Source: Bog-756 sp035531955 (GTDB lineage Bacteria; Actinomycetota; Acidimicrobiia; Acidimicrobiales; RAAP-2). From it: DNA of 39,868 nt. Position numbers and translations under genes: made by a program. Positions 8,194 to 15,673 of this stretch are shown here, piece by piece. Within the stretch, counting starts at the first letter, position 1. Every line of letters starts with the position of its first letter. The stretch lies in contig DATKRZ010000081.1 of the NCBI GenBank assembly GCA_035531955.1, forward strand, positions 1 through 39,868. The letters are read 5' to 3'. Below the pieces are notes generated by a model, which had not been told where the DNA came from, made no database searches, and worked only from the letters and a program-made list of their open reading frames with translations.

Positions 8194-9272
8194 TCAACCT
8201 CCAGGACGCAGACGAGATTCTGTTGCAGGCAGGGCCCAGAGGTGGCGTGGGCCACCGCCCGCCTGGCCTGCCCCGACGAGACGCGGGCCGCTGCCTCACC
8301 GATGCGGATGAGGCCGGCTGACATGATCGGGTTGGCGGCCAGCGGGCCCCCCGAAGGGTTGACGACGACGGTGTCGTCGAGACCGAGGGCCTCTTTGACG
8401 ATGATCTCCTGGTGGGCATAGGGCGCATGGATCTCGGCCACGTCGACCGGGCCGTCCGCCACCCCGGCCTCCTCGGCCGCCCTGGTCGTCGAGGGCGACG
8501 AGGTCAGGTCGCGGGCCCCCAGCGAATGGGTCTCGATCCGGTGGTCGAATCCGGTGATCCACGCCGGCCTCGGCGACCAGGCACGGGCCTTGTCGCCGGC
8601 GGCCAACACGATGGCGGCGGCGCCGTCGGTGATCGGCGGAAGTGCATGCCGGCGGAGCGGGGAGACCACGTAGTCGTCCTGGAGCAGGGTCTCGGCGGGC
8701 GTGTCGTTGGCCACCTGGGCCTTGGGATTGGACAGGGCGTCCTTTCGGCTCCGGGCGGCGATGGCGGCGAAGTCCGCCTCGGAGCCCTTGCCCGCGTCGA
8801 TGAGCGCCCGGGCCTGGAGGGCGGCCAGGCTGACCGGGTCCGGCCACAGGGGGGCCACGTAGTACGGGTCGAGCTGCAGGGACAGGATCTCGTTGAGGTT
8901 GCCTGGAGACGAACGGCCGAAGGCATAGACCAGCGCGGCGTCGATCTCCCCCTCTTGGAGGAGCACCCAGGCCTCGTAGAGGGCCCAGGCCCCGTCCATC
9001 TCGACGTGGCTCTCGGCCCGTGGGGGCCATACCCCGACCGCGTCGAGCGCCGTGACGAAGCTGAACGGTCCGCCGACCAGGTAGTCCGTGGATCCCGAGC
9101 AGATGAAGTCGACGTCGTCCTTGGTGATCCCGATGTTGCCGAACACCTCGGCCACCACCGGCATGAGCATCTCGACCTCGTTGTGCTCGTCCTCCCGGCG
9201 GACGTTCTGGGACTGGGCGAACGAGGCGACGGCGACGGGCCGGATCGACTTGCCGACGGGAGCGGCGCTCAC
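8190..9272 (-). CDS. thiolase-like lipid-transfer protein (Ltp4-like), catalytic residues degenerate
   Basis: 360 aa, thiolase superfamily. By order and size it corresponds to ltp4 (Rv3522) of mycobacteria. The nucleophile region reads ESHVEMDGAWAL with no cysteine, the GHP motif reads AANPIMSAG with Asn for His, and the C-terminal Cys motif region reads HATSGPCLQQN. The conserved fold elements NPSGGPLAANP and DVAEIHAPYAHQE remain. The start is GTG 9272, which overlaps the stop of the upstream DUF35 gene by 4 nt (GTGA), implying translational coupling. I infer that it forms a hetero-complex with the DUF35 proteins and the Ltp3-like protein, acting on a CoA-linked steroid or similar side chain. 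The substrate is not shown by the sequence. Confidence 0.85.
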   Translation of the reverse strand: MSAAPVGKSIRPVAVASFAQSQNVRREDEHNEVEMLMPVVAEVFGNIGITKDDVDFICSGSTDYLVGGPFSFVTALDAVGVWPPRAESHVEMDGAWALYEAWVLLQEGEIDAALVYAFGRSSPGNLNEILSLQLDPYYVAPLWPDPVSLAALQARALIDAGKGSEADFAAIAARSRKDALSNPKAQVANDTPAETLLQDDYVVSPLRRHALPPITDGAAAIVLAAGDKARAWSPRPAWITGFDHRIETHSLGARDLTSSPSTTRAAEEAGVADGPVDVAEIHAPYAHQEIIVKEALGLDDTVVVNPSGGPLAANPIMSAGLIRIGEAAARVSSGQARRAVAHATSGPCLQQNLVCVLEVE

Positions 9273-9781
9273 AGGTACTCCTTAAAGGTCTCGTAGTCGG
9301 CGTCGGGCTCCCCGCTGGGACGGAAGTACCTGACCGAGGCCAACGACGGCGTCAGCTGGTCGGGCTCGACCCAGACCGCCTCGACCCGCATCCCCATGCG
9401 GATCTGGTCGGTGGGAATCTCTTGGATCAGGCCCATGAACGAGAGGTTGGCGCCGTCGAGCAGCACCTGGGCACAGATGTAGGGGATCTCGATGGCCTGG
9501 CCGGCGAAGGGGACGTTGACGACGCAGTAGGTGGTGACCGTGCCCACGTTGGCCAGCTCCACATCCTCGGTGGTGGGCACCCCGTCGGTCGGACAGGAGC
9601 CCCGTGAGGGAACGTAGACCTTGCCGCACACCGAGCAGCGCTGGCCCATGAACTTGCCCCGCTCGAGGCCGCGGAGGAAACGGGATTGGGCCACCCCCGG
9701 GGTGAACTCGAAGTCGAGCCGGATCGGTGTGGCCAGGGTGGTCACCGGGCCCTGCGGGGCGCCGCTCCTGTCCTCCGCCAT
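9269..9781 (-). CDS. DUF35 OB-fold protein with rubredoxin-like zinc ribbon
   Basis: 170 aa. An N-terminal helical segment precedes a zinc-ribbon stretch C49-SV-C52...C63-PT-D66-G, then an OB fold (VELANVGTVTTYCVVNVPF...). In most DUF35 proteins the fourth ligand is a cysteine (CPxCG); here that position is Asp66. DUF35 proteins partner with thiolase-like Ltp proteins in steroid degradation, where the pair can act as a retro-aldolase on CoA thioesters. Its stop overlaps the Ltp4-like start by 4 nt, and its ATG overlaps the preceding DUF35 stop by 1 nt. In mycobacteria a single longer DUF35 gene (Rv3521) precedes ltp4, so this gene is probably the C-terminal half of a split equivalent. Confidence 0.85.
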   Translation of the reverse strand: MAEDRSGAPQGPVTTLATPIRLDFEFTPGVAQSRFLRGLERGKFMGQRCSVCGKVYVPSRGSCPTDGVPTTEDVELANVGTVTTYCVVNVPFAGQAIEIPYICAQVLLDGANLSFMGLIQEIPTDQIRMGMRVEAVWVEPDQLTPSLASVRYFRPSGEPDADYETFKEYL

Positions 9782-10239
9782 CAGGACGCCTCACCCTCGG
9801 GCACGAACGACTCGATGTCGGCCATGGTCCCGCTCCGCTCGGCGGCGGGGCGGAACTTGACGGTGACACGGTCGCCGGTGGCGAGCCGGTCCGGTCCGCC
9901 CGCGTCGACGACATGGAGCAGCGCGGTGTCCGCCCCGTCGAGGCGGATGAGCGCCCAGGCGAACGGCGTCTGCAGCGGGTGCTTCGGCAGCGGGCGGGAC
10001 ACCCAGGCCCACGACTCCACCGCCCCGCCCGGGCCGACCGCCACCATCTCCCCGGTGTCGTCGCCGGTCGTGGGGTCGTACTCGGTGGGGGGGACGATGA
10101 CCGACCCCCCGGCCCCCCGGACCCCGAGCAGCCGGCCGTCACGAAGACCGGTGAGGAACCCACCGATGACCGGGCCCACCGAACGCGAATACGGGTATTC
10201 GAGGCGGTGACTGGCGTGCAGCGCTTCGCTCTCGGGCAT
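9781..10239 (-). CDS. DUF35-like OB-fold protein without zinc cysteines
   Basis: 152 aa, first gene of the DUF35-DUF35-thiolase-thiolase operon. ATG 10239 has a good ribosome-binding site (GGGAGGT about 5 nt upstream). The sequence has an OB-fold pattern (VESWAWVSRPLPKHPLQTPFAWALIRLDGADTALLHVV is typical DUF35 strand order) but contains no cysteine, so it cannot make a zinc ribbon. It fits the N-terminal half of a two-domain Rv3521-like protein. It probably has a structural or acyl-CoA-positioning role, which is inference. A palindrome overlapping the likely -10 (TACTTT on the minus strand, 10280-10285) suggests that the whole operon is repressed by a TetR-type regulator. Confidence 0.75.
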   Translation of the reverse strand: MPESEALHASHRLEYPYSRSVGPVIGGFLTGLRDGRLLGVRGAGGSVIVPPTEYDPTTGDDTGEMVAVGPGGAVESWAWVSRPLPKHPLQTPFAWALIRLDGADTALLHVVDAGGPDRLATGDRVTVKFRPAAERSGTMADIESFVPEGEAS

Positions 10240-10278
10240 CCCGGACCTCCCCCTGCTCCTCGACCAACCTGGACTTCA

Positions 10279-10302
10279 AAAAGTAGAACACATTTCACTT
10301 TT
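10279..10302. promoter_or_regulatory. KstR-like palindromic operator over the DUF35/ltp promoter
   Basis: A 24-bp imperfect palindrome of form AAAAGT-nn-AA-nnnn-TT-nn-ACTTTT. Its core TAGAACACATTTCA (10284-10297) matches the 14-bp KstR motif TnnAACnnGTTnnA, as I recall it from mycobacteria, with a single mismatch (ATT for GTT). It overlaps a minus-strand -10 candidate (TACTTT, 10285 to 10280) for the DUF35/ltp operon. It lies between that operon and the divergent sulfatase gene, so it could control either. The site identity is inferred from motif similarity and gene context. Confidence 0.6.
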
Positions 10303-10341
10303 GTGCGCCAACAGCCCCCAACGGCCGCCCACCGGCGGCGC

Positions 10342-10347
10342 TACCGT
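10342..10347 (+). promoter_or_regulatory. -10 element of the sulfatase gene, near-leaderless
   Basis: TACCGT followed by 8 nt and the ATG at 10356. This matches a TANNNT-N6-8-start arrangement seen before many genes in this window. No ribosome-binding site is visible between the element and the ATG. Confidence 0.5.
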
Positions 10348-10355
10348 GTCGGATC

Positions 10356-11894
10356 ATGCCGACGACCCCCGAGCGCCCCAACATCCTGCTGGTCGTCTCC
10401 GACCAGGAGCGCCAACGGTCCTGGCTCCCACCGGAGGTCGCCCTGCCGTGGCGGGACCGGCTCCGGGCCGAGGGTCTGGAGTTCACCGACTACTTCACCC
10501 ACTCCTCCCCGTGCTCGCCCAGCCGGGCGAGCCTCTTCACCGGCCGCTACCTCGAGGGCCACGGGGTGCTCGACAACGTGATCATGCCCGAGCACCAGGA
10601 GCTGCCCGCCTCGACGCCCACCCTGGGGTCGCTCCTGGCCGGCGCCGGCTACCGGTCGTCCTACATCGGGAAGTGGCACCTGTCCCACTCCCCGACCCCG
10701 GACATGGAGGCCTACGGCTTCGCCGACTGGGACGGCAACGACCGCCATTTCATGGGATGGGCCGGCACCGGGGTGCACTTCGACCCGATCATCGCCGGCA
10801 ACGCCGCCCACTGGCTCCGCGAGAACGCGCGGCCCGGTGGTGACGATCCGGGTGCCACCGACCACCACGACCCCTGGTTCCTGACCGTGGCACTGGTCAA
10901 CCCCCACGATGTCATGTGGTTTCCGGTCGACCAGCCGGGCTACCGGGAACACCACCCCGAAGAGGTGGCCTCCATCCGATCGGTGCTCGAGTCGGCGGCG
11001 TGGAAGGACGACGACCCGCTGCCCGTGTTCACCGATCCGTACCCCGAGGTCGTCGACCAGCTCCCCGCCAACTTCGACGACGACCTGCACACCAAGCCGG
11101 AGGCCCACCGGCAATGGCGCTGGGACCAGCAGCACGGCCTGTGGGGCTACATCGACCCGGGTGACAAGCGGGCCTGGCTCCGACATCTCGACTACTACGT
11201 CCACCTCCAGCGGATGGCCGACCACAACCTCGGCACCGTGCTGTCCGCCCTCGAGGCGTCAGGAGCCTGGGACGACACGATCATCGTCTTCACCTCCGAC
11301 CACGGTGACATGTGCGGCTCCCACGGGCTCCGCTCCAAGGGACCGTTCGTGTACGACGAGATCATGCGGGTCCCCCTCTACGTGAAGGCCCCCGGGGTCA
11401 CAAGTCCCGGCTCGGTCACCTCGTCCCTCGGCTCGCACGTCGACCTGGCCGCCACCCTCTGCTCCCTGGCCGGAGTGGACCCGGCTACCGCGGCGGCGAC
11501 TGTGCAGGGCACCGATCTCTCGCCGGTGCTCGCCGACCCCGGGGCGTCGGTGGTCGACCAGATCCTGTTCGCCCAGGACTCGGCCCAGACCACCGAGTTG
11601 AACAAGGTGCGCTACGCCTTGCGCGGCTTTTTCGACGGGCGCACCAAGTACGCCCGCTACTACGGGGTCGGCGGGGGCAAGCCGTCGACCGGCCTGTGGG
11701 GCAAGCCCCCCGGCCACAAGCTCTTCGACGCCGACTGCGCCTTCGACGACAACGACCACGAATGGTATGACCGCGACACCGACCCGGACGAGGTGGTCAA
11801 CCTGGCCAACGACCGGTCCCGCCGCGCCGACCTGCGCGACGTCTACGAGCGGATGCAGGCCTTCGAGCGCGAGTCGTTCGTCACCCTCGGCTGA
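10356..11894 (+). CDS. type I sulfatase (formylglycine-dependent)
   Basis: 512 aa, no signal peptide, so probably cytoplasmic. The N terminus RPNILLVVSDQ carries the metal-binding Asp16. The formylglycine motif is C53-S-P-S-R57 followed by ASLFTGRY. Other hallmarks are GYRSSYIGKWHL and FTSDHGDMCGSHG, which hold the metal-binding Asp-His. It hydrolyses a sulfate ester after Cys53 is converted to formylglycine by a maturation enzyme that is not in this window. It is divergent from the DUF35/ltp operon across 116 bp with a KstR-like palindrome, so a sulfated steroid or lipid substrate is a reasonable guess, not a demonstrated one. The start is ATG 10356 with a -10 element 8 nt upstream. Confidence 0.9.
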   Translation: MPTTPERPNILLVVSDQERQRSWLPPEVALPWRDRLRAEGLEFTDYFTHSSPCSPSRASLFTGRYLEGHGVLDNVIMPEHQELPASTPTLGSLLAGAGYRSSYIGKWHLSHSPTPDMEAYGFADWDGNDRHFMGWAGTGVHFDPIIAGNAAHWLRENARPGGDDPGATDHHDPWFLTVALVNPHDVMWFPVDQPGYREHHPEEVASIRSVLESAAWKDDDPLPVFTDPYPEVVDQLPANFDDDLHTKPEAHRQWRWDQQHGLWGYIDPGDKRAWLRHLDYYVHLQRMADHNLGTVLSALEASGAWDDTIIVFTSDHGDMCGSHGLRSKGPFVYDEIMRVPLYVKAPGVTSPGSVTSSLGSHVDLAATLCSLAGVDPATAAATVQGTDLSPVLADPGASVVDQILFAQDSAQTTELNKVRYALRGFFDGRTKYARYYGVGGGKPSTGLWGKPPGHKLFDADCAFDDNDHEWYDRDTDPDEVVNLANDRSRRADLRDVYERMQAFERESFVTLG

Positions 11895-11916
11895 GGCCGG
11901 TGGGTCAGCCGGTAGG

Positions 11917-12489
11917 TCAGCCGGCCGGCCGGCCGGGTCCGGCCAGATGGTCGACGAGCCCCCGGCAGCCCGACTCCACCATGGACAGGCAGGCCTCGAA
12001 GTCGGCCTCGTCCCCGTAGTAGGGGTCGGGCACATCGATGCCGCCCCCGGCGTCGGGGTCGAACCGGCGCAGCATGACCAGACGGTCGTCGTAGCGGTCG
12101 TCGCCGGCCTTGGCGCGGGCGAGGCTGAGGAGCGTCTGTTGGTGGCCCCGGTCCATGCACACGATGAGATCGGTCGATGCGAACCAGGCCGACTCGAACG
12201 GCCGGGCCCGGTGCCCGTGGTCGGCATAGCCCCGGCGTTCGAGGGCAGCCCGGGCCCGGGGGTCCATCGGCTCACCGGCATGCCAGCCCCCCGTCCCGGC
12301 ACTGGAGATCTCGAGATGATCGGCCAGGACCGTGCCATCGGCCATCGACGCGGCGAAGGCCAGTCGGCCGAGCACGACGTCGGCCATTGGAGACCGGCAG
12401 ATGTTGCCGGTGCACACGAAGCAGACGCGGCGGCGCCGGTCGGCTCCCGACCGCCGGTGGTGGCCGTACCTGCCCGTGGATCCATCCAT
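11917..12489 (-). CDS. low-molecular-weight protein tyrosine phosphatase
   Basis: 190 aa cytosolic phosphatase. The P-loop C26-TGNIC-R32-S lies in the family signature VCFVCTGNICRSP, and the general-acid loop DPYYG is near residue 150. SSAGTGGWHAGEPMDPRA is the usual second conserved block. It acts on phosphotyrosine or arsenate-like substrates; target unknown. The first 20 residues (rich in Arg/His) precede the conserved domain. ATG 12489 is the longest start, and a shorter start near the core is not excluded. It converges with the sulfatase across 22 bp containing two copies of GGTCAGCCGG and a GC-rich palindrome that could act as a terminator. Confidence 0.9.
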   Translation of the reverse strand: MDGSTGRYGHHRRSGADRRRRVCFVCTGNICRSPMADVVLGRLAFAASMADGTVLADHLEISSAGTGGWHAGEPMDPRARAALERRGYADHGHRARPFESAWFASTDLIVCMDRGHQQTLLSLARAKAGDDRYDDRLVMLRRFDPDAGGGIDVPDPYYGDEADFEACLSMVESGCRGLVDHLAGPGRPAG

Positions 12490-12503
12490 GCCTCATTCTG
12501 CAC

Positions 12504-12519
12504 GGCGCGGCACCGCGCC
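12504..12519. other. GC-rich inverted repeat in a divergent promoter region
   Basis: GGCGCGG-CA-CCGCGCC: a 7-bp perfect inverted repeat (or 6 bp with a 4-nt loop) between the phosphatase (minus) and the flavin-fold gene (plus). A TACGCT -10 candidate for the plus gene follows at 12522-12527. It could be an operator or an mRNA hairpin; no regulator is recognisable. Confidence 0.35.
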
Positions 12520-12581
12520 GATACGCTGCCCGGTGAGCCGCTCTCTGCGGTCAACACCCGACCCGCCCCGGAGAGGTCGAA

Positions 12582-13091
12582 ATGAGCGAACAGCCGAACC
12601 CACTGCAGATGGGCCATGGAGTGAAGCAGCGCGACATCGTGAAGATGTCGCCGGCGGAGGTCGAGGCGTTCCTCCACGAGCGCCGGCCGATGACCATGTG
12701 CACCCTCAACCACGACGGGTCCATCCACGCAGTGGCCATGTGGTACGGATTCGTCGACGGCTCGATCGCCGTCGAGACCAAGGCCAAGGCCCAAAAGGCC
12801 GTCAATTTGCGACGCGACCCGCGCATCACCTGCATGTTCGAGGACGGCGACTACTACGAGGAGCTGCGCGGGGTCGAGCTGGTCGGGACGGCCGAGATCG
12901 TCGACGACCCTGACAAGATGTGGGAGCTCGGGATCAATCTCTTCGAGCGCTACTACGGGGCCTACTCGGAGGAGCTGCGCCCGTTCGTCGAGACCATGCT
13001 CAACAAGCGGATCGTGGCCAAGGTGACCGTGGAGCGCACCGTGTCGTGGGACCACCGCAAACTCGGTCTCCCCGCCACCCGTCCCAGCTGA
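12582..13091 (+). CDS. pyridoxamine-5'-phosphate-oxidase-like flavin/F420-binding protein
   Basis: 169 aa, PNPOx-like split beta-barrel. Typical signatures are a membership helix (SPAEVEAFLHERRPMTMCTLNHDG), MWYGFVDGSIAVETKAKAQKAVNLRRDPRITCMFEDGDYY and ELRGVELVGTAEIVDD. In actinomycetes this subgroup mostly binds F420 (sometimes FMN or heme) and reduces small organics. The cofactor here is inferred from the subgroup. Ribosome-binding site GGAGAGG upstream of ATG 12582. A second, shorter family member follows 27 bp downstream, so the pair is likely co-transcribed. Confidence 0.85.
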   Translation: MSEQPNPLQMGHGVKQRDIVKMSPAEVEAFLHERRPMTMCTLNHDGSIHAVAMWYGFVDGSIAVETKAKAQKAVNLRRDPRITCMFEDGDYYEELRGVELVGTAEIVDDPDKMWELGINLFERYYGAYSEELRPFVETMLNKRIVAKVTVERTVSWDHRKLGLPATRPS

Positions 13092-13118
13092 TCGCGCTGC
13101 ATCCGAACGGAGGCCCCG

Positions 13119-13577
13119 ATGGCCCACCCCATGAGCGATGTCGAACTGCTTGCCTTCCTCACCGGAGAGCCGAAACACACCGGCAAGCTGGCCACGGTCA
13201 GGGCCGACGGTCGCCCCCACGTGGCGCCGGTCTGGTTCGTCGTCGACGCCTCGACGGCCGGGTCCGACTCCTCCATCGGCGACCTGGTCTTCAACACGGG
13301 CGCCAACACACTCAAGGGGAAGTGCCTCCGCCGCGACCCCCGGGTGGCCCTCTGCGTCGACGACGAGCGCCCTCCCCATTCCTTCGTCATGATCGACGGG
13401 GTCGCCACCATCAGCGAGGAGCTCGATGACGTGGCCTACTGGGCCGCCGTCATCGGCGGTCACTACATGGGCGCGGAGCGGGCGGAGGAGCTCGGGAAGC
13501 GGAACGGGGGCCCCGGTGAGCTCCTGGTGCGGGTCCGGCCGACCAACATCGTGGCCATGGCCGACGTGGCCGACTGA
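13119..13577 (+). CDS. PPOX-class F420-dependent oxidoreductase-like protein
   Basis: 152 aa, the same split-barrel fold as the preceding gene but only distantly similar. Recognisable blocks are KHTGKLATVRADGRPHVAPVWFVVD, FNTGANTLKGKCLRRDPRVALCVDDERPP, FVMIDGVATI and the C-terminal LVRVRPTNIVAM. It resembles the Rv1155/TIGR03618-type F420 proteins. CGGAGG lies 5 nt before ATG 13119. The two PPOX genes may be a tandem duplication or a two-component reductase set. A downstream SDR starts 88 bp later with its own TACTGT -10 candidate (13637-13642). Confidence 0.85.
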   Translation: MAHPMSDVELLAFLTGEPKHTGKLATVRADGRPHVAPVWFVVDASTAGSDSSIGDLVFNTGANTLKGKCLRRDPRVALCVDDERPPHSFVMIDGVATISEELDDVAYWAAVIGGHYMGAERAEELGKRNGGPGELLVRVRPTNIVAMADVAD

Positions 13578-13665
13578 GCGGCGGGTCCCACCCTTCCCAC
13601 CGGCCCACGTGGCGTTGCCCCGTCCCGGACTGTTAGTACTGTCGCCGACGAAAGGGAGGCTCCCG

Positions 13666-14454
13666 ATGATCCTCGATCGATTCGGACTGACCGACAAGGT
13701 GGCCATCGTCACCGGCGCGGGTCGGGGGATCGGTGCCGCCACCGCGGTGTCCCTGGCCGAGGCCGGCGCCGACGTGGTCATCGCCGCCCGAACTGCTAAC
13801 CAGCTCGAAGAGGTGGTCGGGCGGATCGAGGGCGCCGGGCGCAAGGCCGTGGCCGTGACCGCCGACCTGAGCGACCTCGAGGCGGTGGCCGGGCTGGTGG
13901 ACCGGGCCCGAGACGCCTTCGGCCGGCTCGACCTGGTGGTGAACAACGTGGGCGGGGCCATGCCCCGACCGTTCCTGGACACGTCGCCCGGACGTCTCGA
14001 ACAGGCCTTCCACTTCAACGTCTCCACCGCCCACGCCCTGCTACGCCCGGCGGTCCCCGTGATGCTCGAAGGCGGGGGAGGCTCGGTGGTGAACATCTCC
14101 TCGGCCATGGGACGGCTGGCCGGCCGCGGCTATCTGGCCTACGGGACGGCCAAGGGGGCACTGGCCCACTACACGCGGCTCGCGGCTGCCGACCTGTCCC
14201 CGCAGATCAGGGTGAACGCCATCGCCGTGGGGTCGGTGGCCACCTCGGCGCTCGACATCGTCATGCAGACCGACGAGCTGCGGGAGGCGATCGAGGCGGG
14301 CACGCCGCTCAAGCGCATCGGCCAACCCGAGGACATCGCTGCGGCCGTGGTCTACCTGGCCTCGCAGGCCGGGTCCTACCTGACCGGCAAGGTGCTCGAG
14401 GTCGACGGTGGCATCGAGAGCCCCAACCTCGACATGGGTCTCCCCGACCTGTGA
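13666..14454 (+). CDS. short-chain dehydrogenase/reductase
   Basis: 262 aa classical SDR. The cofactor motif is TGAGRGIG (residues 17-24), with NNVGG in place of NNAG, an SS...YLAYGTAKG active site (Ser, Tyr, Lys), and VDGGIESPN near the C terminus. The dinucleotide loop ends in AARTANQ, suggesting NADP(H), which is only a tendency. The start ATG 13666 has AAAGGGAGG 6 nt upstream. The frame is open further upstream, but that part overlaps the previous gene. Substrate unknown; such SDRs often oxidise hydroxyacyl or steroid alcohols. A DapB-like gene follows 43 bp downstream. Confidence 0.9.
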   Translation: MILDRFGLTDKVAIVTGAGRGIGAATAVSLAEAGADVVIAARTANQLEEVVGRIEGAGRKAVAVTADLSDLEAVAGLVDRARDAFGRLDLVVNNVGGAMPRPFLDTSPGRLEQAFHFNVSTAHALLRPAVPVMLEGGGGSVVNISSAMGRLAGRGYLAYGTAKGALAHYTRLAAADLSPQIRVNAIAVGSVATSALDIVMQTDELREAIEAGTPLKRIGQPEDIAAAVVYLASQAGSYLTGKVLEVDGGIESPNLDMGLPDL

Positions 14455-14497
14455 GCTCCACGCCCGCAGCCATCCGATCCCGAACGGGGAGCGCCTC

Positions 14498-15571
14498 ATG
14501 ACCAAGACCTATCGAGTCGTCGCCTGGAGCACCGGAAACGTCGGCGTGCACGCCATCGCCGGCATCGACGCCCGACCCGACCTCGAGCTGGTGGGGCTGT
14601 GGGTGTCCAACCCGGACAAGGTGGGCAAGGATGCCGGCCGGCTGGCCGGGCTCGATCGGGACCTCGGCGTGACCGCCACCGATGACGTGGACGCCGTGCT
14701 CGCCCTCGCCCCCGATGCGGTCGTCCACACCGCCATGGCCGACGACCGGCTGATGGAGGCGCTCGACGACATCAGGCGGATCCTCCGGGCCGGGGTCAAC
14801 GTCGTCTCCAGCGGGCCGGTGTTCCTCCAGTATCCCTTCGGCGTGGTCGACGACTCGATGATCACACCGATGCAGGAGGCCGCAGTCGTTGGTGGTGTCT
14901 CTCTCTTCGTCAACGGCGTCGACCCCGGTTTCGCCAATGACGCCCTGCCCCTCGTGCTGACCGGAGTGAGCGAGCGGATCGACGAGGTGCGCTGCTCCGA
15001 GATCCTCAACTACAACACCTACAACCAGCCGATGGTCCTCTTCGACATCATGGGGTTCGGGCGGCCCCTCGACGAAATCCCGATGATCCTCCAGCCCGGC
15101 GTGCTGACCATGGCGTGGGGCAGCGTGGTGCGCCAGTTGGCTGCGGGGCTGGACGTCGAGCTGGACTCGGTGGAGGAGTGGTACGAGCGGCGTCCGGCGG
15201 CCGAGACCTTCGAGGTGGATGCCGGCACCATCGGGAAGGGGACCGCCGGCGCCCTCCACTTCGAAGTGCGCGGCATGCGGGGCGGGAGGGCGGTGATCGT
15301 CCTCGAGCACGTCACCCGGCTGCATGACGATCTGGCCCCGGAGTGGCCCCGGCCGGCTGGGCACGGGTGCTACCGGGTGCAGGTCAGCGGCGAGCCCAAC
15401 TACACCCTCGACCTGCAGCTGCTGGGTAGCGACGGCGACCACAACACCGCCGGCCTCAAGGCCACGGCCATGCGCCTGGTCAACGCCATCCCCTCGGTGG
15501 TGGAGGGATCCCCCGGGCTGCTCACCGCCCTCGACCTGCCCCCGATCGCCGGCCGGGGGCTGGTCAGCTGA
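14498..15571 (+). CDS. DapB-like NAD(P)-dependent dehydrogenase (amine dehydrogenase family)
   Basis: 357 aa. The N-terminal Rossmann fold begins YRVVAWSTGNVG, then NPDKVGKDAG, and the second half follows the dihydrodipicolinate-reductase/2,4-diaminopentanoate-dehydrogenase-like family common in mycobacteria and relatives (FVNGVDPGFANDALPLVLTG). Real lysine-pathway DapB enzymes are about 100 residues shorter, so this is not the lysine enzyme. The reaction is unknown, probably reduction or oxidation at a C=N or C=O bond. ATG 14498 is preceded by GGGGAG. It follows the SDR and is probably in the same transcript. Confidence 0.8.
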   Translation: MTKTYRVVAWSTGNVGVHAIAGIDARPDLELVGLWVSNPDKVGKDAGRLAGLDRDLGVTATDDVDAVLALAPDAVVHTAMADDRLMEALDDIRRILRAGVNVVSSGPVFLQYPFGVVDDSMITPMQEAAVVGGVSLFVNGVDPGFANDALPLVLTGVSERIDEVRCSEILNYNTYNQPMVLFDIMGFGRPLDEIPMILQPGVLTMAWGSVVRQLAAGLDVELDSVEEWYERRPAAETFEVDAGTIGKGTAGALHFEVRGMRGGRAVIVLEHVTRLHDDLAPEWPRPAGHGCYRVQVSGEPNYTLDLQLLGSDGDHNTAGLKATAMRLVNAIPSVVEGSPGLLTALDLPPIAGRGLVS

Positions 15572-15630
15572 TCGTCCGTCCACCGGGCGCCGGCGGGCAG
15601 CGGGTCGGATGGGCCGGAGGCGCCGAACAC

Positions 15631-15636
15631 TAGGGT
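15631..15636 (+). promoter_or_regulatory. -10 element for the ABC exporter leader
   Basis: TAGGGT, followed by 7 nt and an ATG at 15644. This would place the transcript start at or just before that ATG, so the leader ORF would be translated from a leaderless 5' end. Confidence 0.5.
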
Positions 15637-15643
15637 GCGGTAC

Positions 15644-15673
15644 ATGATTCGTGGTCGTGGTGGGGGACTTTGA
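15644..15673 (+). CDS. nine-residue leader peptide overlapping the ABC exporter start
   Basis: ATG at 15644 encodes MIRGRGGGL and stops at TGA 15671-15673. This stop overlaps the TTG start of the ABC exporter as TTGA. A -10 candidate lies 7 nt before the ATG. The Gly codons also form the G-rich stretch that could serve as ribosome-binding site for the exporter. Termination here would place a ribosome exactly on the exporter start, so coupling is likely. Inferred from arrangement only. Confidence 0.45.
   Translation: MIRGRGGGL

Noticed and set aside
11259..14108. 949-codon open frame on the minus strand
   Set aside because: It runs antisense through the sulfatase, PPOX and SDR genes, with repetitive low-complexity composition typical of GC-rich shadow frames and no domain beyond a piece of the real phosphatase gene read in frame.
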